A stretch of DNA of 64,000 nucleotides from Candidatus Omnitrophota bacterium (GTDB lineage Bacteria > Omnitrophota > Gorgyraeia > Zapsychrales > Zapsychraceae). The DNA is taken from the NCBI GenBank assembly GCA_020632495.1, contig JACKFL010000005.1:868001-932000 (forward strand). Reading direction: 5' to 3'. Positions within the stretch are counted from its first letter, which is position 1, and each line of letters begins with the position of its first letter. Positions 8,708 through 17,981 of this stretch are shown here, in pieces. The notes below the pieces were generated by a model. That model worked only from the letters and a program-made list of their open reading frames with translations, searched no databases and had not been told where the DNA came from. The translations under genes and the position numbers were made by a program.

Positions 8708-9976
8708 ATGACCAAGAAGCTACCCCGCGACAAGCGCGGTCCGCTTGTCGGGATTATATTTTTTCTCGTTCTTTTGTTTCTGCTCGAAGCGGCGTCCTAT
8801 CTGTGTCCGGCCAAGCCCGACCGGCTGGAACGGATCCGCGCCGTATTGCGCCAGGACAGCCAGTTGTTCTGGCGGCAGCGCAGGCATTTAAATACTGTCT
8901 TTGAGGGCGCGGCCGTGCGGACCAACCGGTTGGGATTGCGCGACGATCCGGTGAGCAAGAGCGGAAAGCAGCCGGTGCTGCGCATCGTGACCCTCGGTGC
9001 CTCGCCGACATTCGGGTGGGGAGTAGAGCAGAAGGATACCTACGCCCAGGTGCTCGAACGGATCCTGCGCGACGCCTTAAACACCGAGCAGGTGGAGGTG
9101 ATCAACGCCGGACAGATCGGTTTCAGCTCCTATCAGGGGCTGAAGTTTTTCCGGGAGGTGATCCTGCCGTTGAAGCCGAATATGATCACCGTCTCGTATG
9201 TGATCAATGACGTCGACAAGTACCGGTTTTTCCGCAACCATTCGGCCCCTGACAGCCAGCTGAAGCCGCAGAACGGATTGCTGGTGGCTGTTGAGAATGC
9301 GCTCGAACACAGCCGGTTCTTTCATTTATATCGCAAGTTCGTCAACGGGACCAAATCGGCGTCGCAACAATTTTTTGGGGAGCGCGGCACCGGAGAGTAC
9401 CGGGAGTCACGGCGGGTGTCCCCGGAGGAATACCGCGCGAATATCATGGCTTTGATCGATCTGGCACAACAGCACGGTATCGACGTGGTCTTGGTCAAGA
9501 TGCCGGTTAATCTGCCGCAGCCGGTGAAGGTCCCGGAAAGCAACGTGATCCGGGCGAAGCAGACCGTAACCGAGGCGATGGTGTGGGCGGAACGCGGTTA
9601 CCGGGAAGAAGCCATCCGTTTGCTGCAACAGGCGCTGGCGTACAATCCCAACACGCCCCGGGCACACTATTATCTCGGGCAGCTTTACCAGCGCACCGGC
9701 AAACGCAAGCAGGCCCGCAAACATTTTGAACGCACCGTGGTCCTGGAGCTGTACGAATGTGCCCGGCTGGCCCTGGAGTACCACCGAGTGTTGGACGACA
9801 TCGCCGCGCAGCGTGATGTCCGTCTGGTCGACGTGGTCACGGCCTTTGACGAGTACCGCCGTTACGGCGGAGAATATCTGTTTCTGGATCCGGAGCATGA
9901 CACCATTCATCCCAACCGCACGGGTCACGCCGTGATCGGCTGGGCCATTTACGACGAAATCTTCGCGCGGCCGTAA
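8708..9976 (+). CDS. membrane-anchored SGNH hydrolase with inserted TPR segment
   Basis: 422 residues. An N-terminal helix (about 15-30) anchors it, so the domain should face the periplasm. SGNH blocks are visible: TLGASPTFGWG (serine block, GAS instead of GDS), NAGQIG, VINDVD (asparagine block) and DTIHPN (Asp/His block), so the catalytic set is intact. A TPR-like insertion (about residues 285-345, AHYYLGQLYQRTGK) sits between the asparagine and Asp/His blocks. Family members act as esterases or O-acyltransferase partners on surface glycans. It lies 4 bases after a radical SAM gene. Acyl exchange on the cluster product is an inference. Confidence 0.75.
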   Translation: MTKKLPRDKRGPLVGIIFFLVLLFLLEAASYLCPAKPDRLERIRAVLRQDSQLFWRQRRHLNTVFEGAAVRTNRLGLRDDPVSKSGKQPVLRIVTLGASPTFGWGVEQKDTYAQVLERILRDALNTEQVEVINAGQIGFSSYQGLKFFREVILPLKPNMITVSYVINDVDKYRFFRNHSAPDSQLKPQNGLLVAVENALEHSRFFHLYRKFVNGTKSASQQFFGERGTGEYRESRRVSPEEYRANIMALIDLAQQHGIDVVLVKMPVNLPQPVKVPESNVIRAKQTVTEAMVWAERGYREEAIRLLQQALAYNPNTPRAHYYLGQLYQRTGKRKQARKHFERTVVLELYECARLALEYHRVLDDIAAQRDVRLVDVVTAFDEYRRYGGEYLFLDPEHDTIHPNRTGHAVIGWAIYDEIFARP

Positions 9977-9989
9977 GCCCGCGCAACCG

Positions 9990-10223
9990 ATGAAAACGAT
10001 GACAAAGCCGAACGAACAATCCGATCCCCAACCGAAGCCGGAACGGCTCAAGAACAAGAAGATCAGCACCAACAAAGAATTGTTGGTCGAGCTGTTCCAG
10101 ATGATCAAGGAGCACAAGAAATGGTGGCTGTTGCCGTTCCTGTTCGTCCTGGCCTTTCTCAGTATATTTGTTAACCTGGCCGGTAACTCCTCCATTCTTC
10201 CCGCGATATACGCCCTGTTTTAG
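9990..10223 (+). CDS. DUF5989-like small membrane protein
   Basis: 77 residues. A charged N-terminus, a KKWWLLP motif and one hydrophobic helix end in PAIYALF at the C-terminus, which matches what I know of DUF5989 proteins (LLKELW..KKWWLLP..YTLF). In other bacteria such genes lie near SGNH hydrolases, SxtJ-like proteins and carbamoyltransferases in surface-polymer clusters; here it follows an SGNH gene. Its biochemical role is unknown. A second ATG at 9999 is an equally good start, and no strong ribosome site marks either. Confidence 0.7.
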   Translation: MKTMTKPNEQSDPQPKPERLKNKKISTNKELLVELFQMIKEHKKWWLLPFLFVLAFLSIFVNLAGNSSILPAIYALF

Positions 10224-10273
10224 TATCAATCCGCGCACCGTCCGCCCGGACAGGCCATCCGGAATATTCCGTC

Positions 10274-11020
10274 ATGAACAAAAACCATATCAAAATCGCG
10301 ACCGTCATCCTCCTTGTGGGTGCCGTGGCCTATAGTGTGTATGTTTTCCTGCAGGAGCGCGGCCGCGCTCGGATGGAGCAGCGTTGGTCGGGGCAGCGAT
10401 TTGCCGCGCGGGATTATTACCCGCTGACGCCCGGGAGCAAGTGGGCATACCGTATCAGCGGTGATGGCGAGCAATACCGTTTGGACGTCGAAATCGCCCA
10501 ACGGGTGCAGTGGCAGGGACGCGATGCCGTCCGGGTGACGTTCAACGGTGCGGCCTCAAAGATTCTCGGATTCGCCGAGAGCGGTCTGGTTAAGTATCAG
10601 GAGATCGACGACGGAGAGCAGGAAGTTTATGATCCTCCAGGCAGCATATTGCCCGATTTGACGTTCGGCGAATCCCGGGTGTTTCATCCCAGGTACGTTA
10701 TGCAAACGGCGGACGCGGACGGCGCCACCCGGGCCGCGGCCGAAATGAGTTTTTGGCTGGATACGATAGAAAACGTCACGGTGCCGGCCGGCACTTTCCG
10801 GGATGTTCTGAAAGTCGGCTATTACGACCGTTGGGAAGAAGAGGACGGGAGTTTCGATATCAGCCGGGGATACATTTGGTTCGCAAAGGGCGTCGGGATC
10901 GTCAAGATCAAGGGAACGGCCACCGAGGTTGATTCCGAAAGCGGCCGGCGCGAGACGGAAAAGGAAATGCACGTGCTGGTGTCTTATCATATCGCCGGTG
11001 ATGCGCGGGAGGGGCCGTAG
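10274..11020 (+). CDS. exported protein of unknown function
   Basis: 248 residues with one N-terminal membrane helix (about 6-25). The remainder is soluble and probably periplasmic. The stretch YYPLTPGSKWAYR is a recurrent opening of beta-rich domains in secreted proteins of environmental bacteria, and NVTVPAGTFRDVLKV matches the same kind of domain. I cannot assign a function. It sits between two SGNH genes and overlaps the next start by one base (TAGTG), so the proteins may work together at the membrane surface. Confidence 0.6.
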   Translation: MNKNHIKIATVILLVGAVAYSVYVFLQERGRARMEQRWSGQRFAARDYYPLTPGSKWAYRISGDGEQYRLDVEIAQRVQWQGRDAVRVTFNGAASKILGFAESGLVKYQEIDDGEQEVYDPPGSILPDLTFGESRVFHPRYVMQTADADGATRAAAEMSFWLDTIENVTVPAGTFRDVLKVGYYDRWEEEDGSFDISRGYIWFAKGVGIVKIKGTATEVDSESGRRETEKEMHVLVSYHIAGDAREGP

Positions 11021-12345
11021 TGAATAAAACAGACGCCCGACGCAATTGGGGATTGGTCGTAGCCGGCATTCTGGCCGCATTTTTCTTGCTGGAAGCCGGG
11101 CTGCGGCTGGCCGGTTTTGTCTTCATGCAAACTCAGCAGGCAAGTAACCGCCGGGCCTTGAACACCGCCGGCGCGGTGCGGGTGTTGTGTCTGGGGGAAT
11201 CGACCACCGCGTTGGGCGGCGCGCATGCGTATCCGCGGCTGTTGGAGCAGATTCTCAACGAAAATCCGGACGGCCGCGTTTTCCGGGTCATCAACAAGGG
11301 CGTACCCGGGATCACTACCGACCACATTCTGGCCGGGCTCGACGACACCTTGAAGAAGTACGAGCCGCATATCGTGGTGGCGATGATGGGGATCAACGAC
11401 GAGGATGGCGACGCGTCCTCCTGGGAAGAGCGCCTGCTGCATAAATCCCGCGTGGTGCGGTTGCTGCAACTGATCGGCCGTCACGCCGCGCAGTCCCTGC
11501 CGTTTACTCATGCCGCGCGCGAGAAGAAACTCTTTGACGAATTCATGAACAGCTGGGAGCAGGGCACCTCCGGCGAGCCCGGCAAGGCCGAGTCGCTTTT
11601 CCGCCGTCAGCTGCGCGACCATCCCGACGATGTCGATGCCTATCTTGAGCTGGCCAACTGGTTGCTTGTGCTCGACAAAGACGATGAGGCCATAACCTTG
11701 CTCGATGAAGCGCAACGCAAATTTCCCGACAATGACGACGTTCAGCTGGGCAAAGGGATCGCCTATCTGTTTCAGGACAGATGGGATGACGCAGCACGTG
11801 AACTTTACAACTACATCCAGCATGTGGGATATAACGATGATGCCTACATGGGCCTCGGCTGGGCCTTCATGCGGCAGGGCAAATACCTTCAGGCCGAAGA
11901 GATCCTGCGGCAAAATCTGGCGTTAAATCCCACGGACGCGGCCTTCGGGGCGTTGATCCTGTGTTACGAAAAGCAGGGAAAAACCGCCATGGCCGAGAAG
12001 TACGGGCGGCTGGCGGAGGAACGGCGTGCGCGCCGGCTGCTGCCGGTGACCCAGGACCGGTACCGGGAGTTATACGCCAAGCTTTACCGGCGCGGGATCC
12101 CGCTGGTGGCCGTCCAATATCCGCGGCGGGATGTCGGCCTGCTGCAGGCGGTCCTGGGCGAGCGGGAGGGAATCGTGTTCGTGGACAACAAGGCGAGCTT
12201 CGACGCGGCGGTCGCCCGGGACGGCTACGAAACTTATTTTATCAATAATTTTGCCGGGGATTTCGGTCACGGCACGGCGGCCGGCAACCGGATGTTGGCT
12301 GAAAACGTGGCCAGGGCGGTGCTCGGGCTGGTCACGACGTTTTAA
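11020..12345 (+). CDS. membrane-anchored SGNH hydrolase with TPR repeats
   Basis: 441 residues from a GTG that overlaps the previous TAG and is preceded by GGGAGGGG. An N-terminal helix (about 10-30) is followed by the serine block CLGESTT (GES for GDS), NKGVPG, the asparagine block MMGINDE and the Asp/His block GDFGHGT. Several TPR units lie between them (about residues 180-330, including AYMGLGWAFMRQGKY). It is very similar in layout and motifs to the SGNH half of the fusion protein at 19277. A role as esterase or acyltransferase on an envelope polymer is likely but unproven. Confidence 0.75.
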   Translation: MNKTDARRNWGLVVAGILAAFFLLEAGLRLAGFVFMQTQQASNRRALNTAGAVRVLCLGESTTALGGAHAYPRLLEQILNENPDGRVFRVINKGVPGITTDHILAGLDDTLKKYEPHIVVAMMGINDEDGDASSWEERLLHKSRVVRLLQLIGRHAAQSLPFTHAAREKKLFDEFMNSWEQGTSGEPGKAESLFRRQLRDHPDDVDAYLELANWLLVLDKDDEAITLLDEAQRKFPDNDDVQLGKGIAYLFQDRWDDAARELYNYIQHVGYNDDAYMGLGWAFMRQGKYLQAEEILRQNLALNPTDAAFGALILCYEKQGKTAMAEKYGRLAEERRARRLLPVTQDRYRELYAKLYRRGIPLVAVQYPRRDVGLLQAVLGEREGIVFVDNKASFDAAVARDGYETYFINNFAGDFGHGTAAGNRMLAENVARAVLGLVTTF

Positions 12346-12400
12346 GTGAAAATATGCTAAAATATAAATACTTGTATTATAAGCCCGGACAGGATTCCCC

Positions 12401-13858
12401 ATGACCAAGAAAAAACTCGCGCTCCGCTACAAGCTTCTTATCAGCCTGATGAGCCTGCTTCTCAGTCTGACCGCCCTTGAACTGGGATTGGCAGCCGTCG
12501 GCCGGATTTATTACAGCCCGGACGAGGTCTACCGGGACGATGAATTGGAGGCGACGGGGAGCGGTCCGGCCAAGACCCTGGTGGCCGTGGGCGATTCCTT
12601 CACTCACGGTGGTCTGGTCGCCGGGGACGCCACCTACACCCACTTCCTGCGTCAAATCCTGCGTGAGCAACAGTACACCGATTACCGCGTCAAGAATCTG
12701 GGGATCTGCGAACTCAACAGCGGCGAGTTGCTCAAACGCATCCCGCGGATCATCGACCGGAACCAGCCTTACGCCATCCTGCTTCTGGTCGGCGCGACCA
12801 ACCGCTTTAATCCCTGGGACTACGAGGCCTACGCCAATAAGGACTTTGTCAGCACCCTGAAAAAGAATTTCTTTAATCTGCGCGTGGTGAAGATGGCGCG
12901 TTTTATCGGTCTGGCCCTCACGGCGAAACGCGATATGGACCGCAACGGTTTGCTCAGCCTCATCGGTCCCAGCGACCGCAGCCGCAATACGCGGCATGAC
13001 CTGCATCTGGAATATCTCGAGGAACGGCAGGAAGAAGCGGACGTAAATTCCCCGGACGAGGTCGCCCGGGTGTGGGCGCTTTACAAAGAGGGCCGAAAGG
13101 CCGAGGCCCTGCACCGGGCCGAGAAACTCTTCACCGGACGCAGTCCGCGGGGACGCGAACTGCTGTTTGCCCTGACCTATTTCTATTTGAAGAATGACCG
13201 GCCCGACAAGGTTCAGGAAATGATCGCCCTGGCCACCAAGAACGACCGGGAGTCCGAGGAGATCCTCAATTTCATGACCTTCTACCGCTTTGAACTGGCC
13301 CGCTGGCACCGGGAGCATCTGCAATATGACGAGGCCATCGACTGGTACCTTAAGGCCATCGCGCTCGATCCGGACGCCGATTATTTCTTCTTTGAGCTCA
13401 ACAAGATTTTCGATCTGCAGAGCCGCTATACCTCCAAGATGCTCTACGACAAACTCGCGGCGCTTGCCGACGAAAATCCGGACATTACGCTCAGCCGGAT
13501 GTATCAGAATCACCTCAAGCTCTACCGTGACAAACAAAAGTGGGAGGACGGAATCGGAGACTGGCTGCGGCATGATCTGGATGCCATCGCCGCCCTCTGC
13601 CGGCAGCGCGGGATCAAACTGATTATCCAAAAGTATCCCGTGTCGTATCCACTGGCGAATTCGGTGATCGAGGGGATCGCGCGGAAATACGATCTGCCTG
13701 TCGTCGATCATTTGACGCGCTTCCGCGACCTGGAACCGAAGAAGGATTATTTTTACGACGATGATCACTGCACGCCTGCCGGGCACCGGATCATGGCGGA
13801 GAATATATACAATACACTGGTCAAGACACAAACGGTCACTCATGAGAAGACGAATTAA
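12401..13858 (+). CDS. membrane-anchored SGNH hydrolase with TPR-like middle region
   Basis: 485 residues. The N-terminal helix (about 10-32) precedes a canonical serine block AVGDSFTHGG, then NLGICELNSG, the asparagine block VGATNRFNP and the Asp/His block DDDHCTPAGH. A helical-repeat region fills the middle. A short AT-rich gap upstream (12346-12400) contains TGCTAAAAT (TAAAAT at 12358-12363), a possible extended -10 with no good -35. This is the third SGNH protein of the cluster. Its GDS motif, unlike GES in the others, suggests a separate substrate. Confidence 0.75.
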   Translation: MTKKKLALRYKLLISLMSLLLSLTALELGLAAVGRIYYSPDEVYRDDELEATGSGPAKTLVAVGDSFTHGGLVAGDATYTHFLRQILREQQYTDYRVKNLGICELNSGELLKRIPRIIDRNQPYAILLLVGATNRFNPWDYEAYANKDFVSTLKKNFFNLRVVKMARFIGLALTAKRDMDRNGLLSLIGPSDRSRNTRHDLHLEYLEERQEEADVNSPDEVARVWALYKEGRKAEALHRAEKLFTGRSPRGRELLFALTYFYLKNDRPDKVQEMIALATKNDRESEEILNFMTFYRFELARWHREHLQYDEAIDWYLKAIALDPDADYFFFELNKIFDLQSRYTSKMLYDKLAALADENPDITLSRMYQNHLKLYRDKQKWEDGIGDWLRHDLDAIAALCRQRGIKLIIQKYPVSYPLANSVIEGIARKYDLPVVDHLTRFRDLEPKKDYFYDDDHCTPAGHRIMAENIYNTLVKTQTVTHEKTN

Positions 13859-15347
13859 CAATGTCCATCTGATCCGTACGTTTATTCCGGTCGGTACCGG
13901 CGGTCCTATTCCGCCGCTGGAGATGCTGTATGTGGCTTCGCAACTGCGCCGCGACTTCGGAGACACATTGCACCTGCGCTTGACGGACACCGGCGTGGGA
14001 AGTTTGAGTGAAGATGACATCCGGGATGAATGGCGCGAGTTTGCTCCCGACTTGGTCATCCTCTACGCCTTGTCGTGGGAAGCCGGTCTGGTCCATGCGC
14101 TCGCCGCGGCGGTCAAGGAGCTTCATCCCGACACGACGGTCGTTGTCTTCGGGCAATTGGCCACGTTTTCGAGTCAATACCTGTGCGAGGATCCGCATAT
14201 CGATTTTGTGGTGGTCGGCGAGCCGGAGTTGACGGTGGCGGAGCTCGTGGGGGCGTTGCGTGAGGAGCACGAAGACCTGAGCGGCATCAACGGGCTTGCC
14301 TACCGCATACACGGCGCCGTCACAACGACCGCGCCGCGGGAGTATCCCGACAATATCGATGCGTTTGAAATAATCCCGGAGATGTGGGACGCCATCGATA
14401 TCCGCCGTTACGCGCAGTACGAAAACTGGAACGGGGCGATCAAGGAAGACTTTTATATTCCCATCCTCACGCAGCGCGGATGTCCTTTCAAGTGCACGTT
14501 CTGCCGGGAAACGTACGGCAAGAAGTTTCATGCCCGTTCGCCCGAGCACGTGCTGGCCGAAATAAAGTTCCTGCACGAACGGTACGGGGCCAGGGAGTTT
14601 CACATTTACGATCCGGTCTTTAACTATGACCAGGACCGTGCCAAGCGGATTTGTCAGCTGATCATTGATGCCGGTTTGCCGATCAGTCTGGCTTTTCCTC
14701 ACGGGGTCCGTGCCGACATTATGACCGAGGAACTGCTGACCCTGATGCGCCGCGCCGGTACTTACAAACTGGTATACGGCATCGAGTCGGCGTCGCGGCG
14801 GCTGCAGAAGGCCTTCCGCAAAAATTTGAACCTCGAGCAGGTGCGTGAGATCATCCGCGTGACGGCGGACAAGGGCATCATCACCGGCGGCTACTTTATG
14901 CTCGGTCATCTCAGCGAGACCGCCGGGGAAATTGAAGAGACGATCCGCTTTGCCGTCACTTCGGACCTCGACGTGGCCTCGTTCTTCAAGGCCACCGACT
15001 ATGATGACGTCAACAAGATCTATGCGTCCAAGTTCAAAGACAACCTGGACGACACGGATATATTCGCCGGGATCCGCGACATCGCGTATTACGCCGTTAA
15101 CCGGTCGCAAGCCGCGGTGGACGCGGCCGAATTGAACCGGTTGGTCCTGTCGGCGCAGCGTCGGTTTTATTTTCACCCGCGCCGGATATGGCGGGGATTC
15201 GGACGGTATCCGAGCAAACGCAAATACATTAAGAATCTGCTGACCGCCGCGGGACTGATCCTGCAAGGGTATATCGTTCAGTCCCTGGCGGCGGACACAA
15301 CCGCGAAAAAGCCGGCGGCCGAGGCCGTCGCGCATTCGCATGCCTGA
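13842..15347 (+). CDS. B12-binding-domain radical SAM protein
   Basis: 501 residues with the start taken at ATG 13842, overlapping the upstream gene by 17 bases; a longer frame exists upstream, but the family domain begins here (NNVHLIRTF..GGPIPPLEMLY). The B12-like domain is followed by VVGEPEL and the cluster motif C214, C218 and C221 (RGCPFKCTFC). YGIESAS and YFMLGHLSET are standard barrel features. No strong ribosome site is seen, so translational coupling to the SGNH gene is likely. Substrate unknown. Confidence 0.85.
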   Translation: MRRRINNVHLIRTFIPVGTGGPIPPLEMLYVASQLRRDFGDTLHLRLTDTGVGSLSEDDIRDEWREFAPDLVILYALSWEAGLVHALAAAVKELHPDTTVVVFGQLATFSSQYLCEDPHIDFVVVGEPELTVAELVGALREEHEDLSGINGLAYRIHGAVTTTAPREYPDNIDAFEIIPEMWDAIDIRRYAQYENWNGAIKEDFYIPILTQRGCPFKCTFCRETYGKKFHARSPEHVLAEIKFLHERYGAREFHIYDPVFNYDQDRAKRICQLIIDAGLPISLAFPHGVRADIMTEELLTLMRRAGTYKLVYGIESASRRLQKAFRKNLNLEQVREIIRVTADKGIITGGYFMLGHLSETAGEIEETIRFAVTSDLDVASFFKATDYDDVNKIYASKFKDNLDDTDIFAGIRDIAYYAVNRSQAAVDAAELNRLVLSAQRRFYFHPRRIWRGFGRYPSKRKYIKNLLTAAGLILQGYIVQSLAADTTAKKPAAEAVAHSHA

Positions 15348-15349
15348 TT

Positions 15350-15550
15350 ATGAAGACGATACGGAAAATAATGGCTTTTATCTTGTGCGGGATCGGGTTG
15401 ATTTTGCCGTGGAAGCTGCGCTGCATCTACATCGAGATCTTGGGCTGGATCACCCAGTTTGTTTATTTGTCTTATATCGTCATTCTCAAATTTATTCTGC
15501 AGGAACTGCAAAAGGCCAAGGCCGAACAGGCAAACTATGAAACTCAATGA
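15350..15550 (+). CDS. small membrane protein, unknown
   Basis: 66 residues beginning two bases after the previous stop. Two hydrophobic segments (about 6-24 and 31-48) are followed by a charged tail. Its end overlaps the start of the PP-loop gene by 14 bases, so translation is probably coupled. No family is recognised. It may anchor or recruit the following soluble enzyme. It is too short and hydrophobic to call with certainty, but its fit between two genes supports it. Confidence 0.55.
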   Translation: MKTIRKIMAFILCGIGLILPWKLRCIYIEILGWITQFVYLSYIVILKFILQELQKAKAEQANYETQ

Positions 15551-16388
15551 GACGGCGACATTATTCTCAGGCGGGACCGACTCGACGCTGACTGCGGCCT
15601 TGATGGCCGAGAAGTTCGACAAGATCCATCTCATCACGTATGACCGTTTCGCGTTTTCATCGGTCATGAACCCGATGGTGAACGTCAAGAAGCTGCGCGA
15701 TAAATACGGTGAGGACAAGTTCGATTTTCATGTCATCAAGGTCGAAAAGCTGACCCGTTTCGTTTTCTACGAACGTTACCTGCACAATATCCGTAAACAC
15801 GGTTTCTTCCTGTTGACTATTTGCGGACTGTGTAAACTGGCGATGCATGTGCGCACCGTGATCTTTTGCCTGGAAAACGGGATCCCGAACGTCTGCGACG
15901 GCGCCAATCAGGGGATGCACCTGTTCCCGGCCCAGATGGCCAGCGTGATCAAGGAGTACGGCGACATGTACACGCGCTACGGGATCACCTATTCCAATCC
16001 TGTATTTAAATACGAAGGGCCGCAGGACCTGGATTTTACGGACCGCCTGCGTCTGGAGCGTGTGCTGTCCCGGGACAAGGAGCCTGCAACCGCGACGGCC
16101 GCGCGCACCGCCAACACCACCGGCCGCAAACTCTATGAGCTGGGCCTGATGCCGTCGGAAAATGTGAAGGGTACCGAACTGGACCGGAAGATGCAGCCGC
16201 GCTGTTTTCAATTTATCCTCTTCAATGTCTTTGTCCACTGGTTTTACCTGGCGGACCACACGTATGAGGAATATCAGGACGCGACGGTACGGTTTTATCA
16301 GGATAAAATCCGGGCCATGGTGAAGCATTTGGATGACTATGCCGCCGCCGGCAACGACAGCCGGTTGGCGAAAATGATCGAAAGGTGA
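15537..16388 (+). CDS. PP-loop ATP pyrophosphatase (adenine nucleotide alpha-hydrolase family)
   Basis: 283 residues from ATG 15537; the frame is open further upstream, but the domain begins MKLNETATLFSGGTDST. SGGTDST (residues 11-17) is the PP-loop motif of enzymes that adenylate a substrate before nucleophile attack, such as QueC, ThiI, TtcA or asparagine synthetase. A CGLCK pair of cysteines follows in the middle. With a cysteine-desulfurase-like gene 370 bases downstream, sulfur insertion is a reasonable hypothesis; amide or nitrile formation is another. It is not a recognisable QueC or MnmA orthologue. Confidence 0.7.
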   Translation: MKLNETATLFSGGTDSTLTAALMAEKFDKIHLITYDRFAFSSVMNPMVNVKKLRDKYGEDKFDFHVIKVEKLTRFVFYERYLHNIRKHGFFLLTICGLCKLAMHVRTVIFCLENGIPNVCDGANQGMHLFPAQMASVIKEYGDMYTRYGITYSNPVFKYEGPQDLDFTDRLRLERVLSRDKEPATATAARTANTTGRKLYELGLMPSENVKGTELDRKMQPRCFQFILFNVFVHWFYLADHTYEEYQDATVRFYQDKIRAMVKHLDDYAAAGNDSRLAKMIER

Positions 16389-16392
16389 AACG

Positions 16393-16758
16393 ATGATCGG
16401 TGATACCGGTTGCTGCGGATTCTCGGGGATACAGAAAGGGCCGAACCTGTTCGGGCTGCTGACGCTGTCGGTGCCGATGCTGGTGGTGTGCCTGGCGGTT
16501 TATCCGCTGTTGTTTGTGCTCGGTGCCTTTCTTCCGGCTGCCGCCCGGCGCAGAGACCAGGTCCGGATCATCATCCGCGCCAACTTCAATCTGATCCATC
16601 GAAAGACATTCTTTCCGTTGTTCCGCTGTAAGATGGCCGGCACCGTGTTCCGTTTTTCGCCGCGGTTGTCCGGATGGTTGTACCGTTCGTTTAATCTCGC
16701 CGCCTTTTTATTGATCTGGTTATGCGTGTTGCTGCCGGTCTTGGCGTGGATAATATAG
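16393..16758 (+). CDS. small membrane protein, unknown
   Basis: 121 residues with two hydrophobic segments (about 20-48 and 98-120) separated by a basic, probably cytoplasmic, stretch rich in Arg. A cysteine pair sits at the start (TGCCGF). It starts 4 bases after the PP-loop gene and ends 3 bases before the class V aminotransferase gene, so it is co-transcribed with both. No family is recognised. A scaffold role for the neighbouring soluble enzymes is a guess. Confidence 0.55.
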   Translation: MIGDTGCCGFSGIQKGPNLFGLLTLSVPMLVVCLAVYPLLFVLGAFLPAAARRRDQVRIIIRANFNLIHRKTFFPLFRCKMAGTVFRFSPRLSGWLYRSFNLAAFLLIWLCVLLPVLAWII

Positions 16759-16761
16759 CAT

Positions 16762-17979
16762 ATGAGTTTGGACATCAACGCAATCCGTAACGACTTTCCC
16801 GCGCTGCAACGCCTCATAAAGGGCAAGCCGCCGGTTTATTTCGACAATGCCTGCATGACCCTGCGGCCGCATTCGGTGATCGACGCGATGACGCGCTATT
16901 ACCGGGAACACCCCAGCTGTCATCGCCGGTCGATCCACAGGTTCGGTAAGGAAACCACCGCCGCGTATGATAAAGCCAAGAAAACAGTGCGCGCGTTTAT
17001 CAATGCCAAGGACGCCGATGAAATTGTCTTTACGAAGAACGCCACGGCCGGGATTAATATTGTCGCGCACGGATTAAACTTTCAGCCCGGGGATGTCATT
17101 CTGACGACGACGCTGGAACACAACTCCAACTTTTTGCCGTGGCAATTCGTGGCCAAGAAGGCAGGGGCGAATCTCGCGGCGGTGCCGTTGACGCCGGAAC
17201 TGACCTTTGATCTGGACGCGTACCGCAAGGCCCTGACCGATGAGGTCAAAGTCGTGGCCGTGGCCCACAAGAGTCACATCACGGGGTATACGTATCCGGT
17301 GAAAGAGATCATTCAGCTGGCCCACGCGCGCGGCGCGGTGGTGCTGATCGACGCGGCGCAAAGCGCAACCCAGGACGACATCGACGTCCAGGAGCTGGAC
17401 GCGGATTTTCTGGTGTTTTCCTTTCACAAGATGCTCGGTCCCAGCGGCACGGGCTGCCTGTACGGAAAGAAGAGCTATCTGGACAACCTGACACCGGTGT
17501 TTATCGGCGGGGAGACCGTCGACGATGTCAGTCACAATGCCTATACGCTAACCAAGGTCCCGGAACGGTTCGAGGCGGGTCTGCAGGACTACGGCGGGGC
17601 GATGGGCGTGACCGCAGCGGTGGAATATTTGCAACGTGTCGGCCGCCAGGCTGTGCGCGCGCACCTCGAGAAACTGAACGCTGTGGTGACCCAAGGCATC
17701 GCGGACTTGCCCAAAGTCCGCATCCTCGGTCCGGCCGCGGCGGCACAACGCGGCGGGATCATTAATTTCCAGATCGACGGCATGGATGCCGGCGAGTTAT
17801 CGATTATTCTCGATGAAACCGACAATATCATGACCCGCAGCGGGGTGCATTGCTGCCACGCGGGATATAAACGGCACAATCTCAGCCCGAGTTTACGGGT
17901 ATCGTTTTATATGTATAATACAGAACAAGAGGCCGAGCTTTTTGTCGACCGGCTGAAGAAGATCGTCCGTTTTTTTTAA
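16762..17979 (+). CDS. class V aminotransferase, cysteine-desulfurase-like (SufS/CsdA type)
   Basis: 405 residues. YFDNACMTL opens the fold, EHNSN (H120) and DAAQS are cofactor contacts, and SFHKMLGPSG gives the PLP lysine K223. The C-terminal RSGVHC places a cysteine (C364) where SufS-type desulfurases carry the persulfide cysteine, followed by a second C365. It probably takes sulfur from cysteine. Some relatives instead act as lyases or epimerases on amino acids, so the activity is not certain. No SufU/SufE or IscU partner is present. Position next to the PP-loop gene suggests delivery of sulfur to that enzyme. Confidence 0.8.
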   Translation: MSLDINAIRNDFPALQRLIKGKPPVYFDNACMTLRPHSVIDAMTRYYREHPSCHRRSIHRFGKETTAAYDKAKKTVRAFINAKDADEIVFTKNATAGINIVAHGLNFQPGDVILTTTLEHNSNFLPWQFVAKKAGANLAAVPLTPELTFDLDAYRKALTDEVKVVAVAHKSHITGYTYPVKEIIQLAHARGAVVLIDAAQSATQDDIDVQELDADFLVFSFHKMLGPSGTGCLYGKKSYLDNLTPVFIGGETVDDVSHNAYTLTKVPERFEAGLQDYGGAMGVTAAVEYLQRVGRQAVRAHLEKLNAVVTQGIADLPKVRILGPAAAAQRGGIINFQIDGMDAGELSIILDETDNIMTRSGVHCCHAGYKRHNLSPSLRVSFYMYNTEQEAELFVDRLKKIVRFF

Positions 17980-17981
17980 AC

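Noticed and set aside
12377..15341. Long minus-strand open frames (560 and 501 residues) opposite the SGNH and radical SAM genes
   Set aside because: Both lie fully opposite genes with clear family motifs and show no domain of their own.
9990..15550. Small genes at 9990 and 15350 as peptide substrates of the radical SAM enzymes
   Set aside because: Both encode hydrophobic membrane proteins, one DUF5989-like, without a leader/core organisation.
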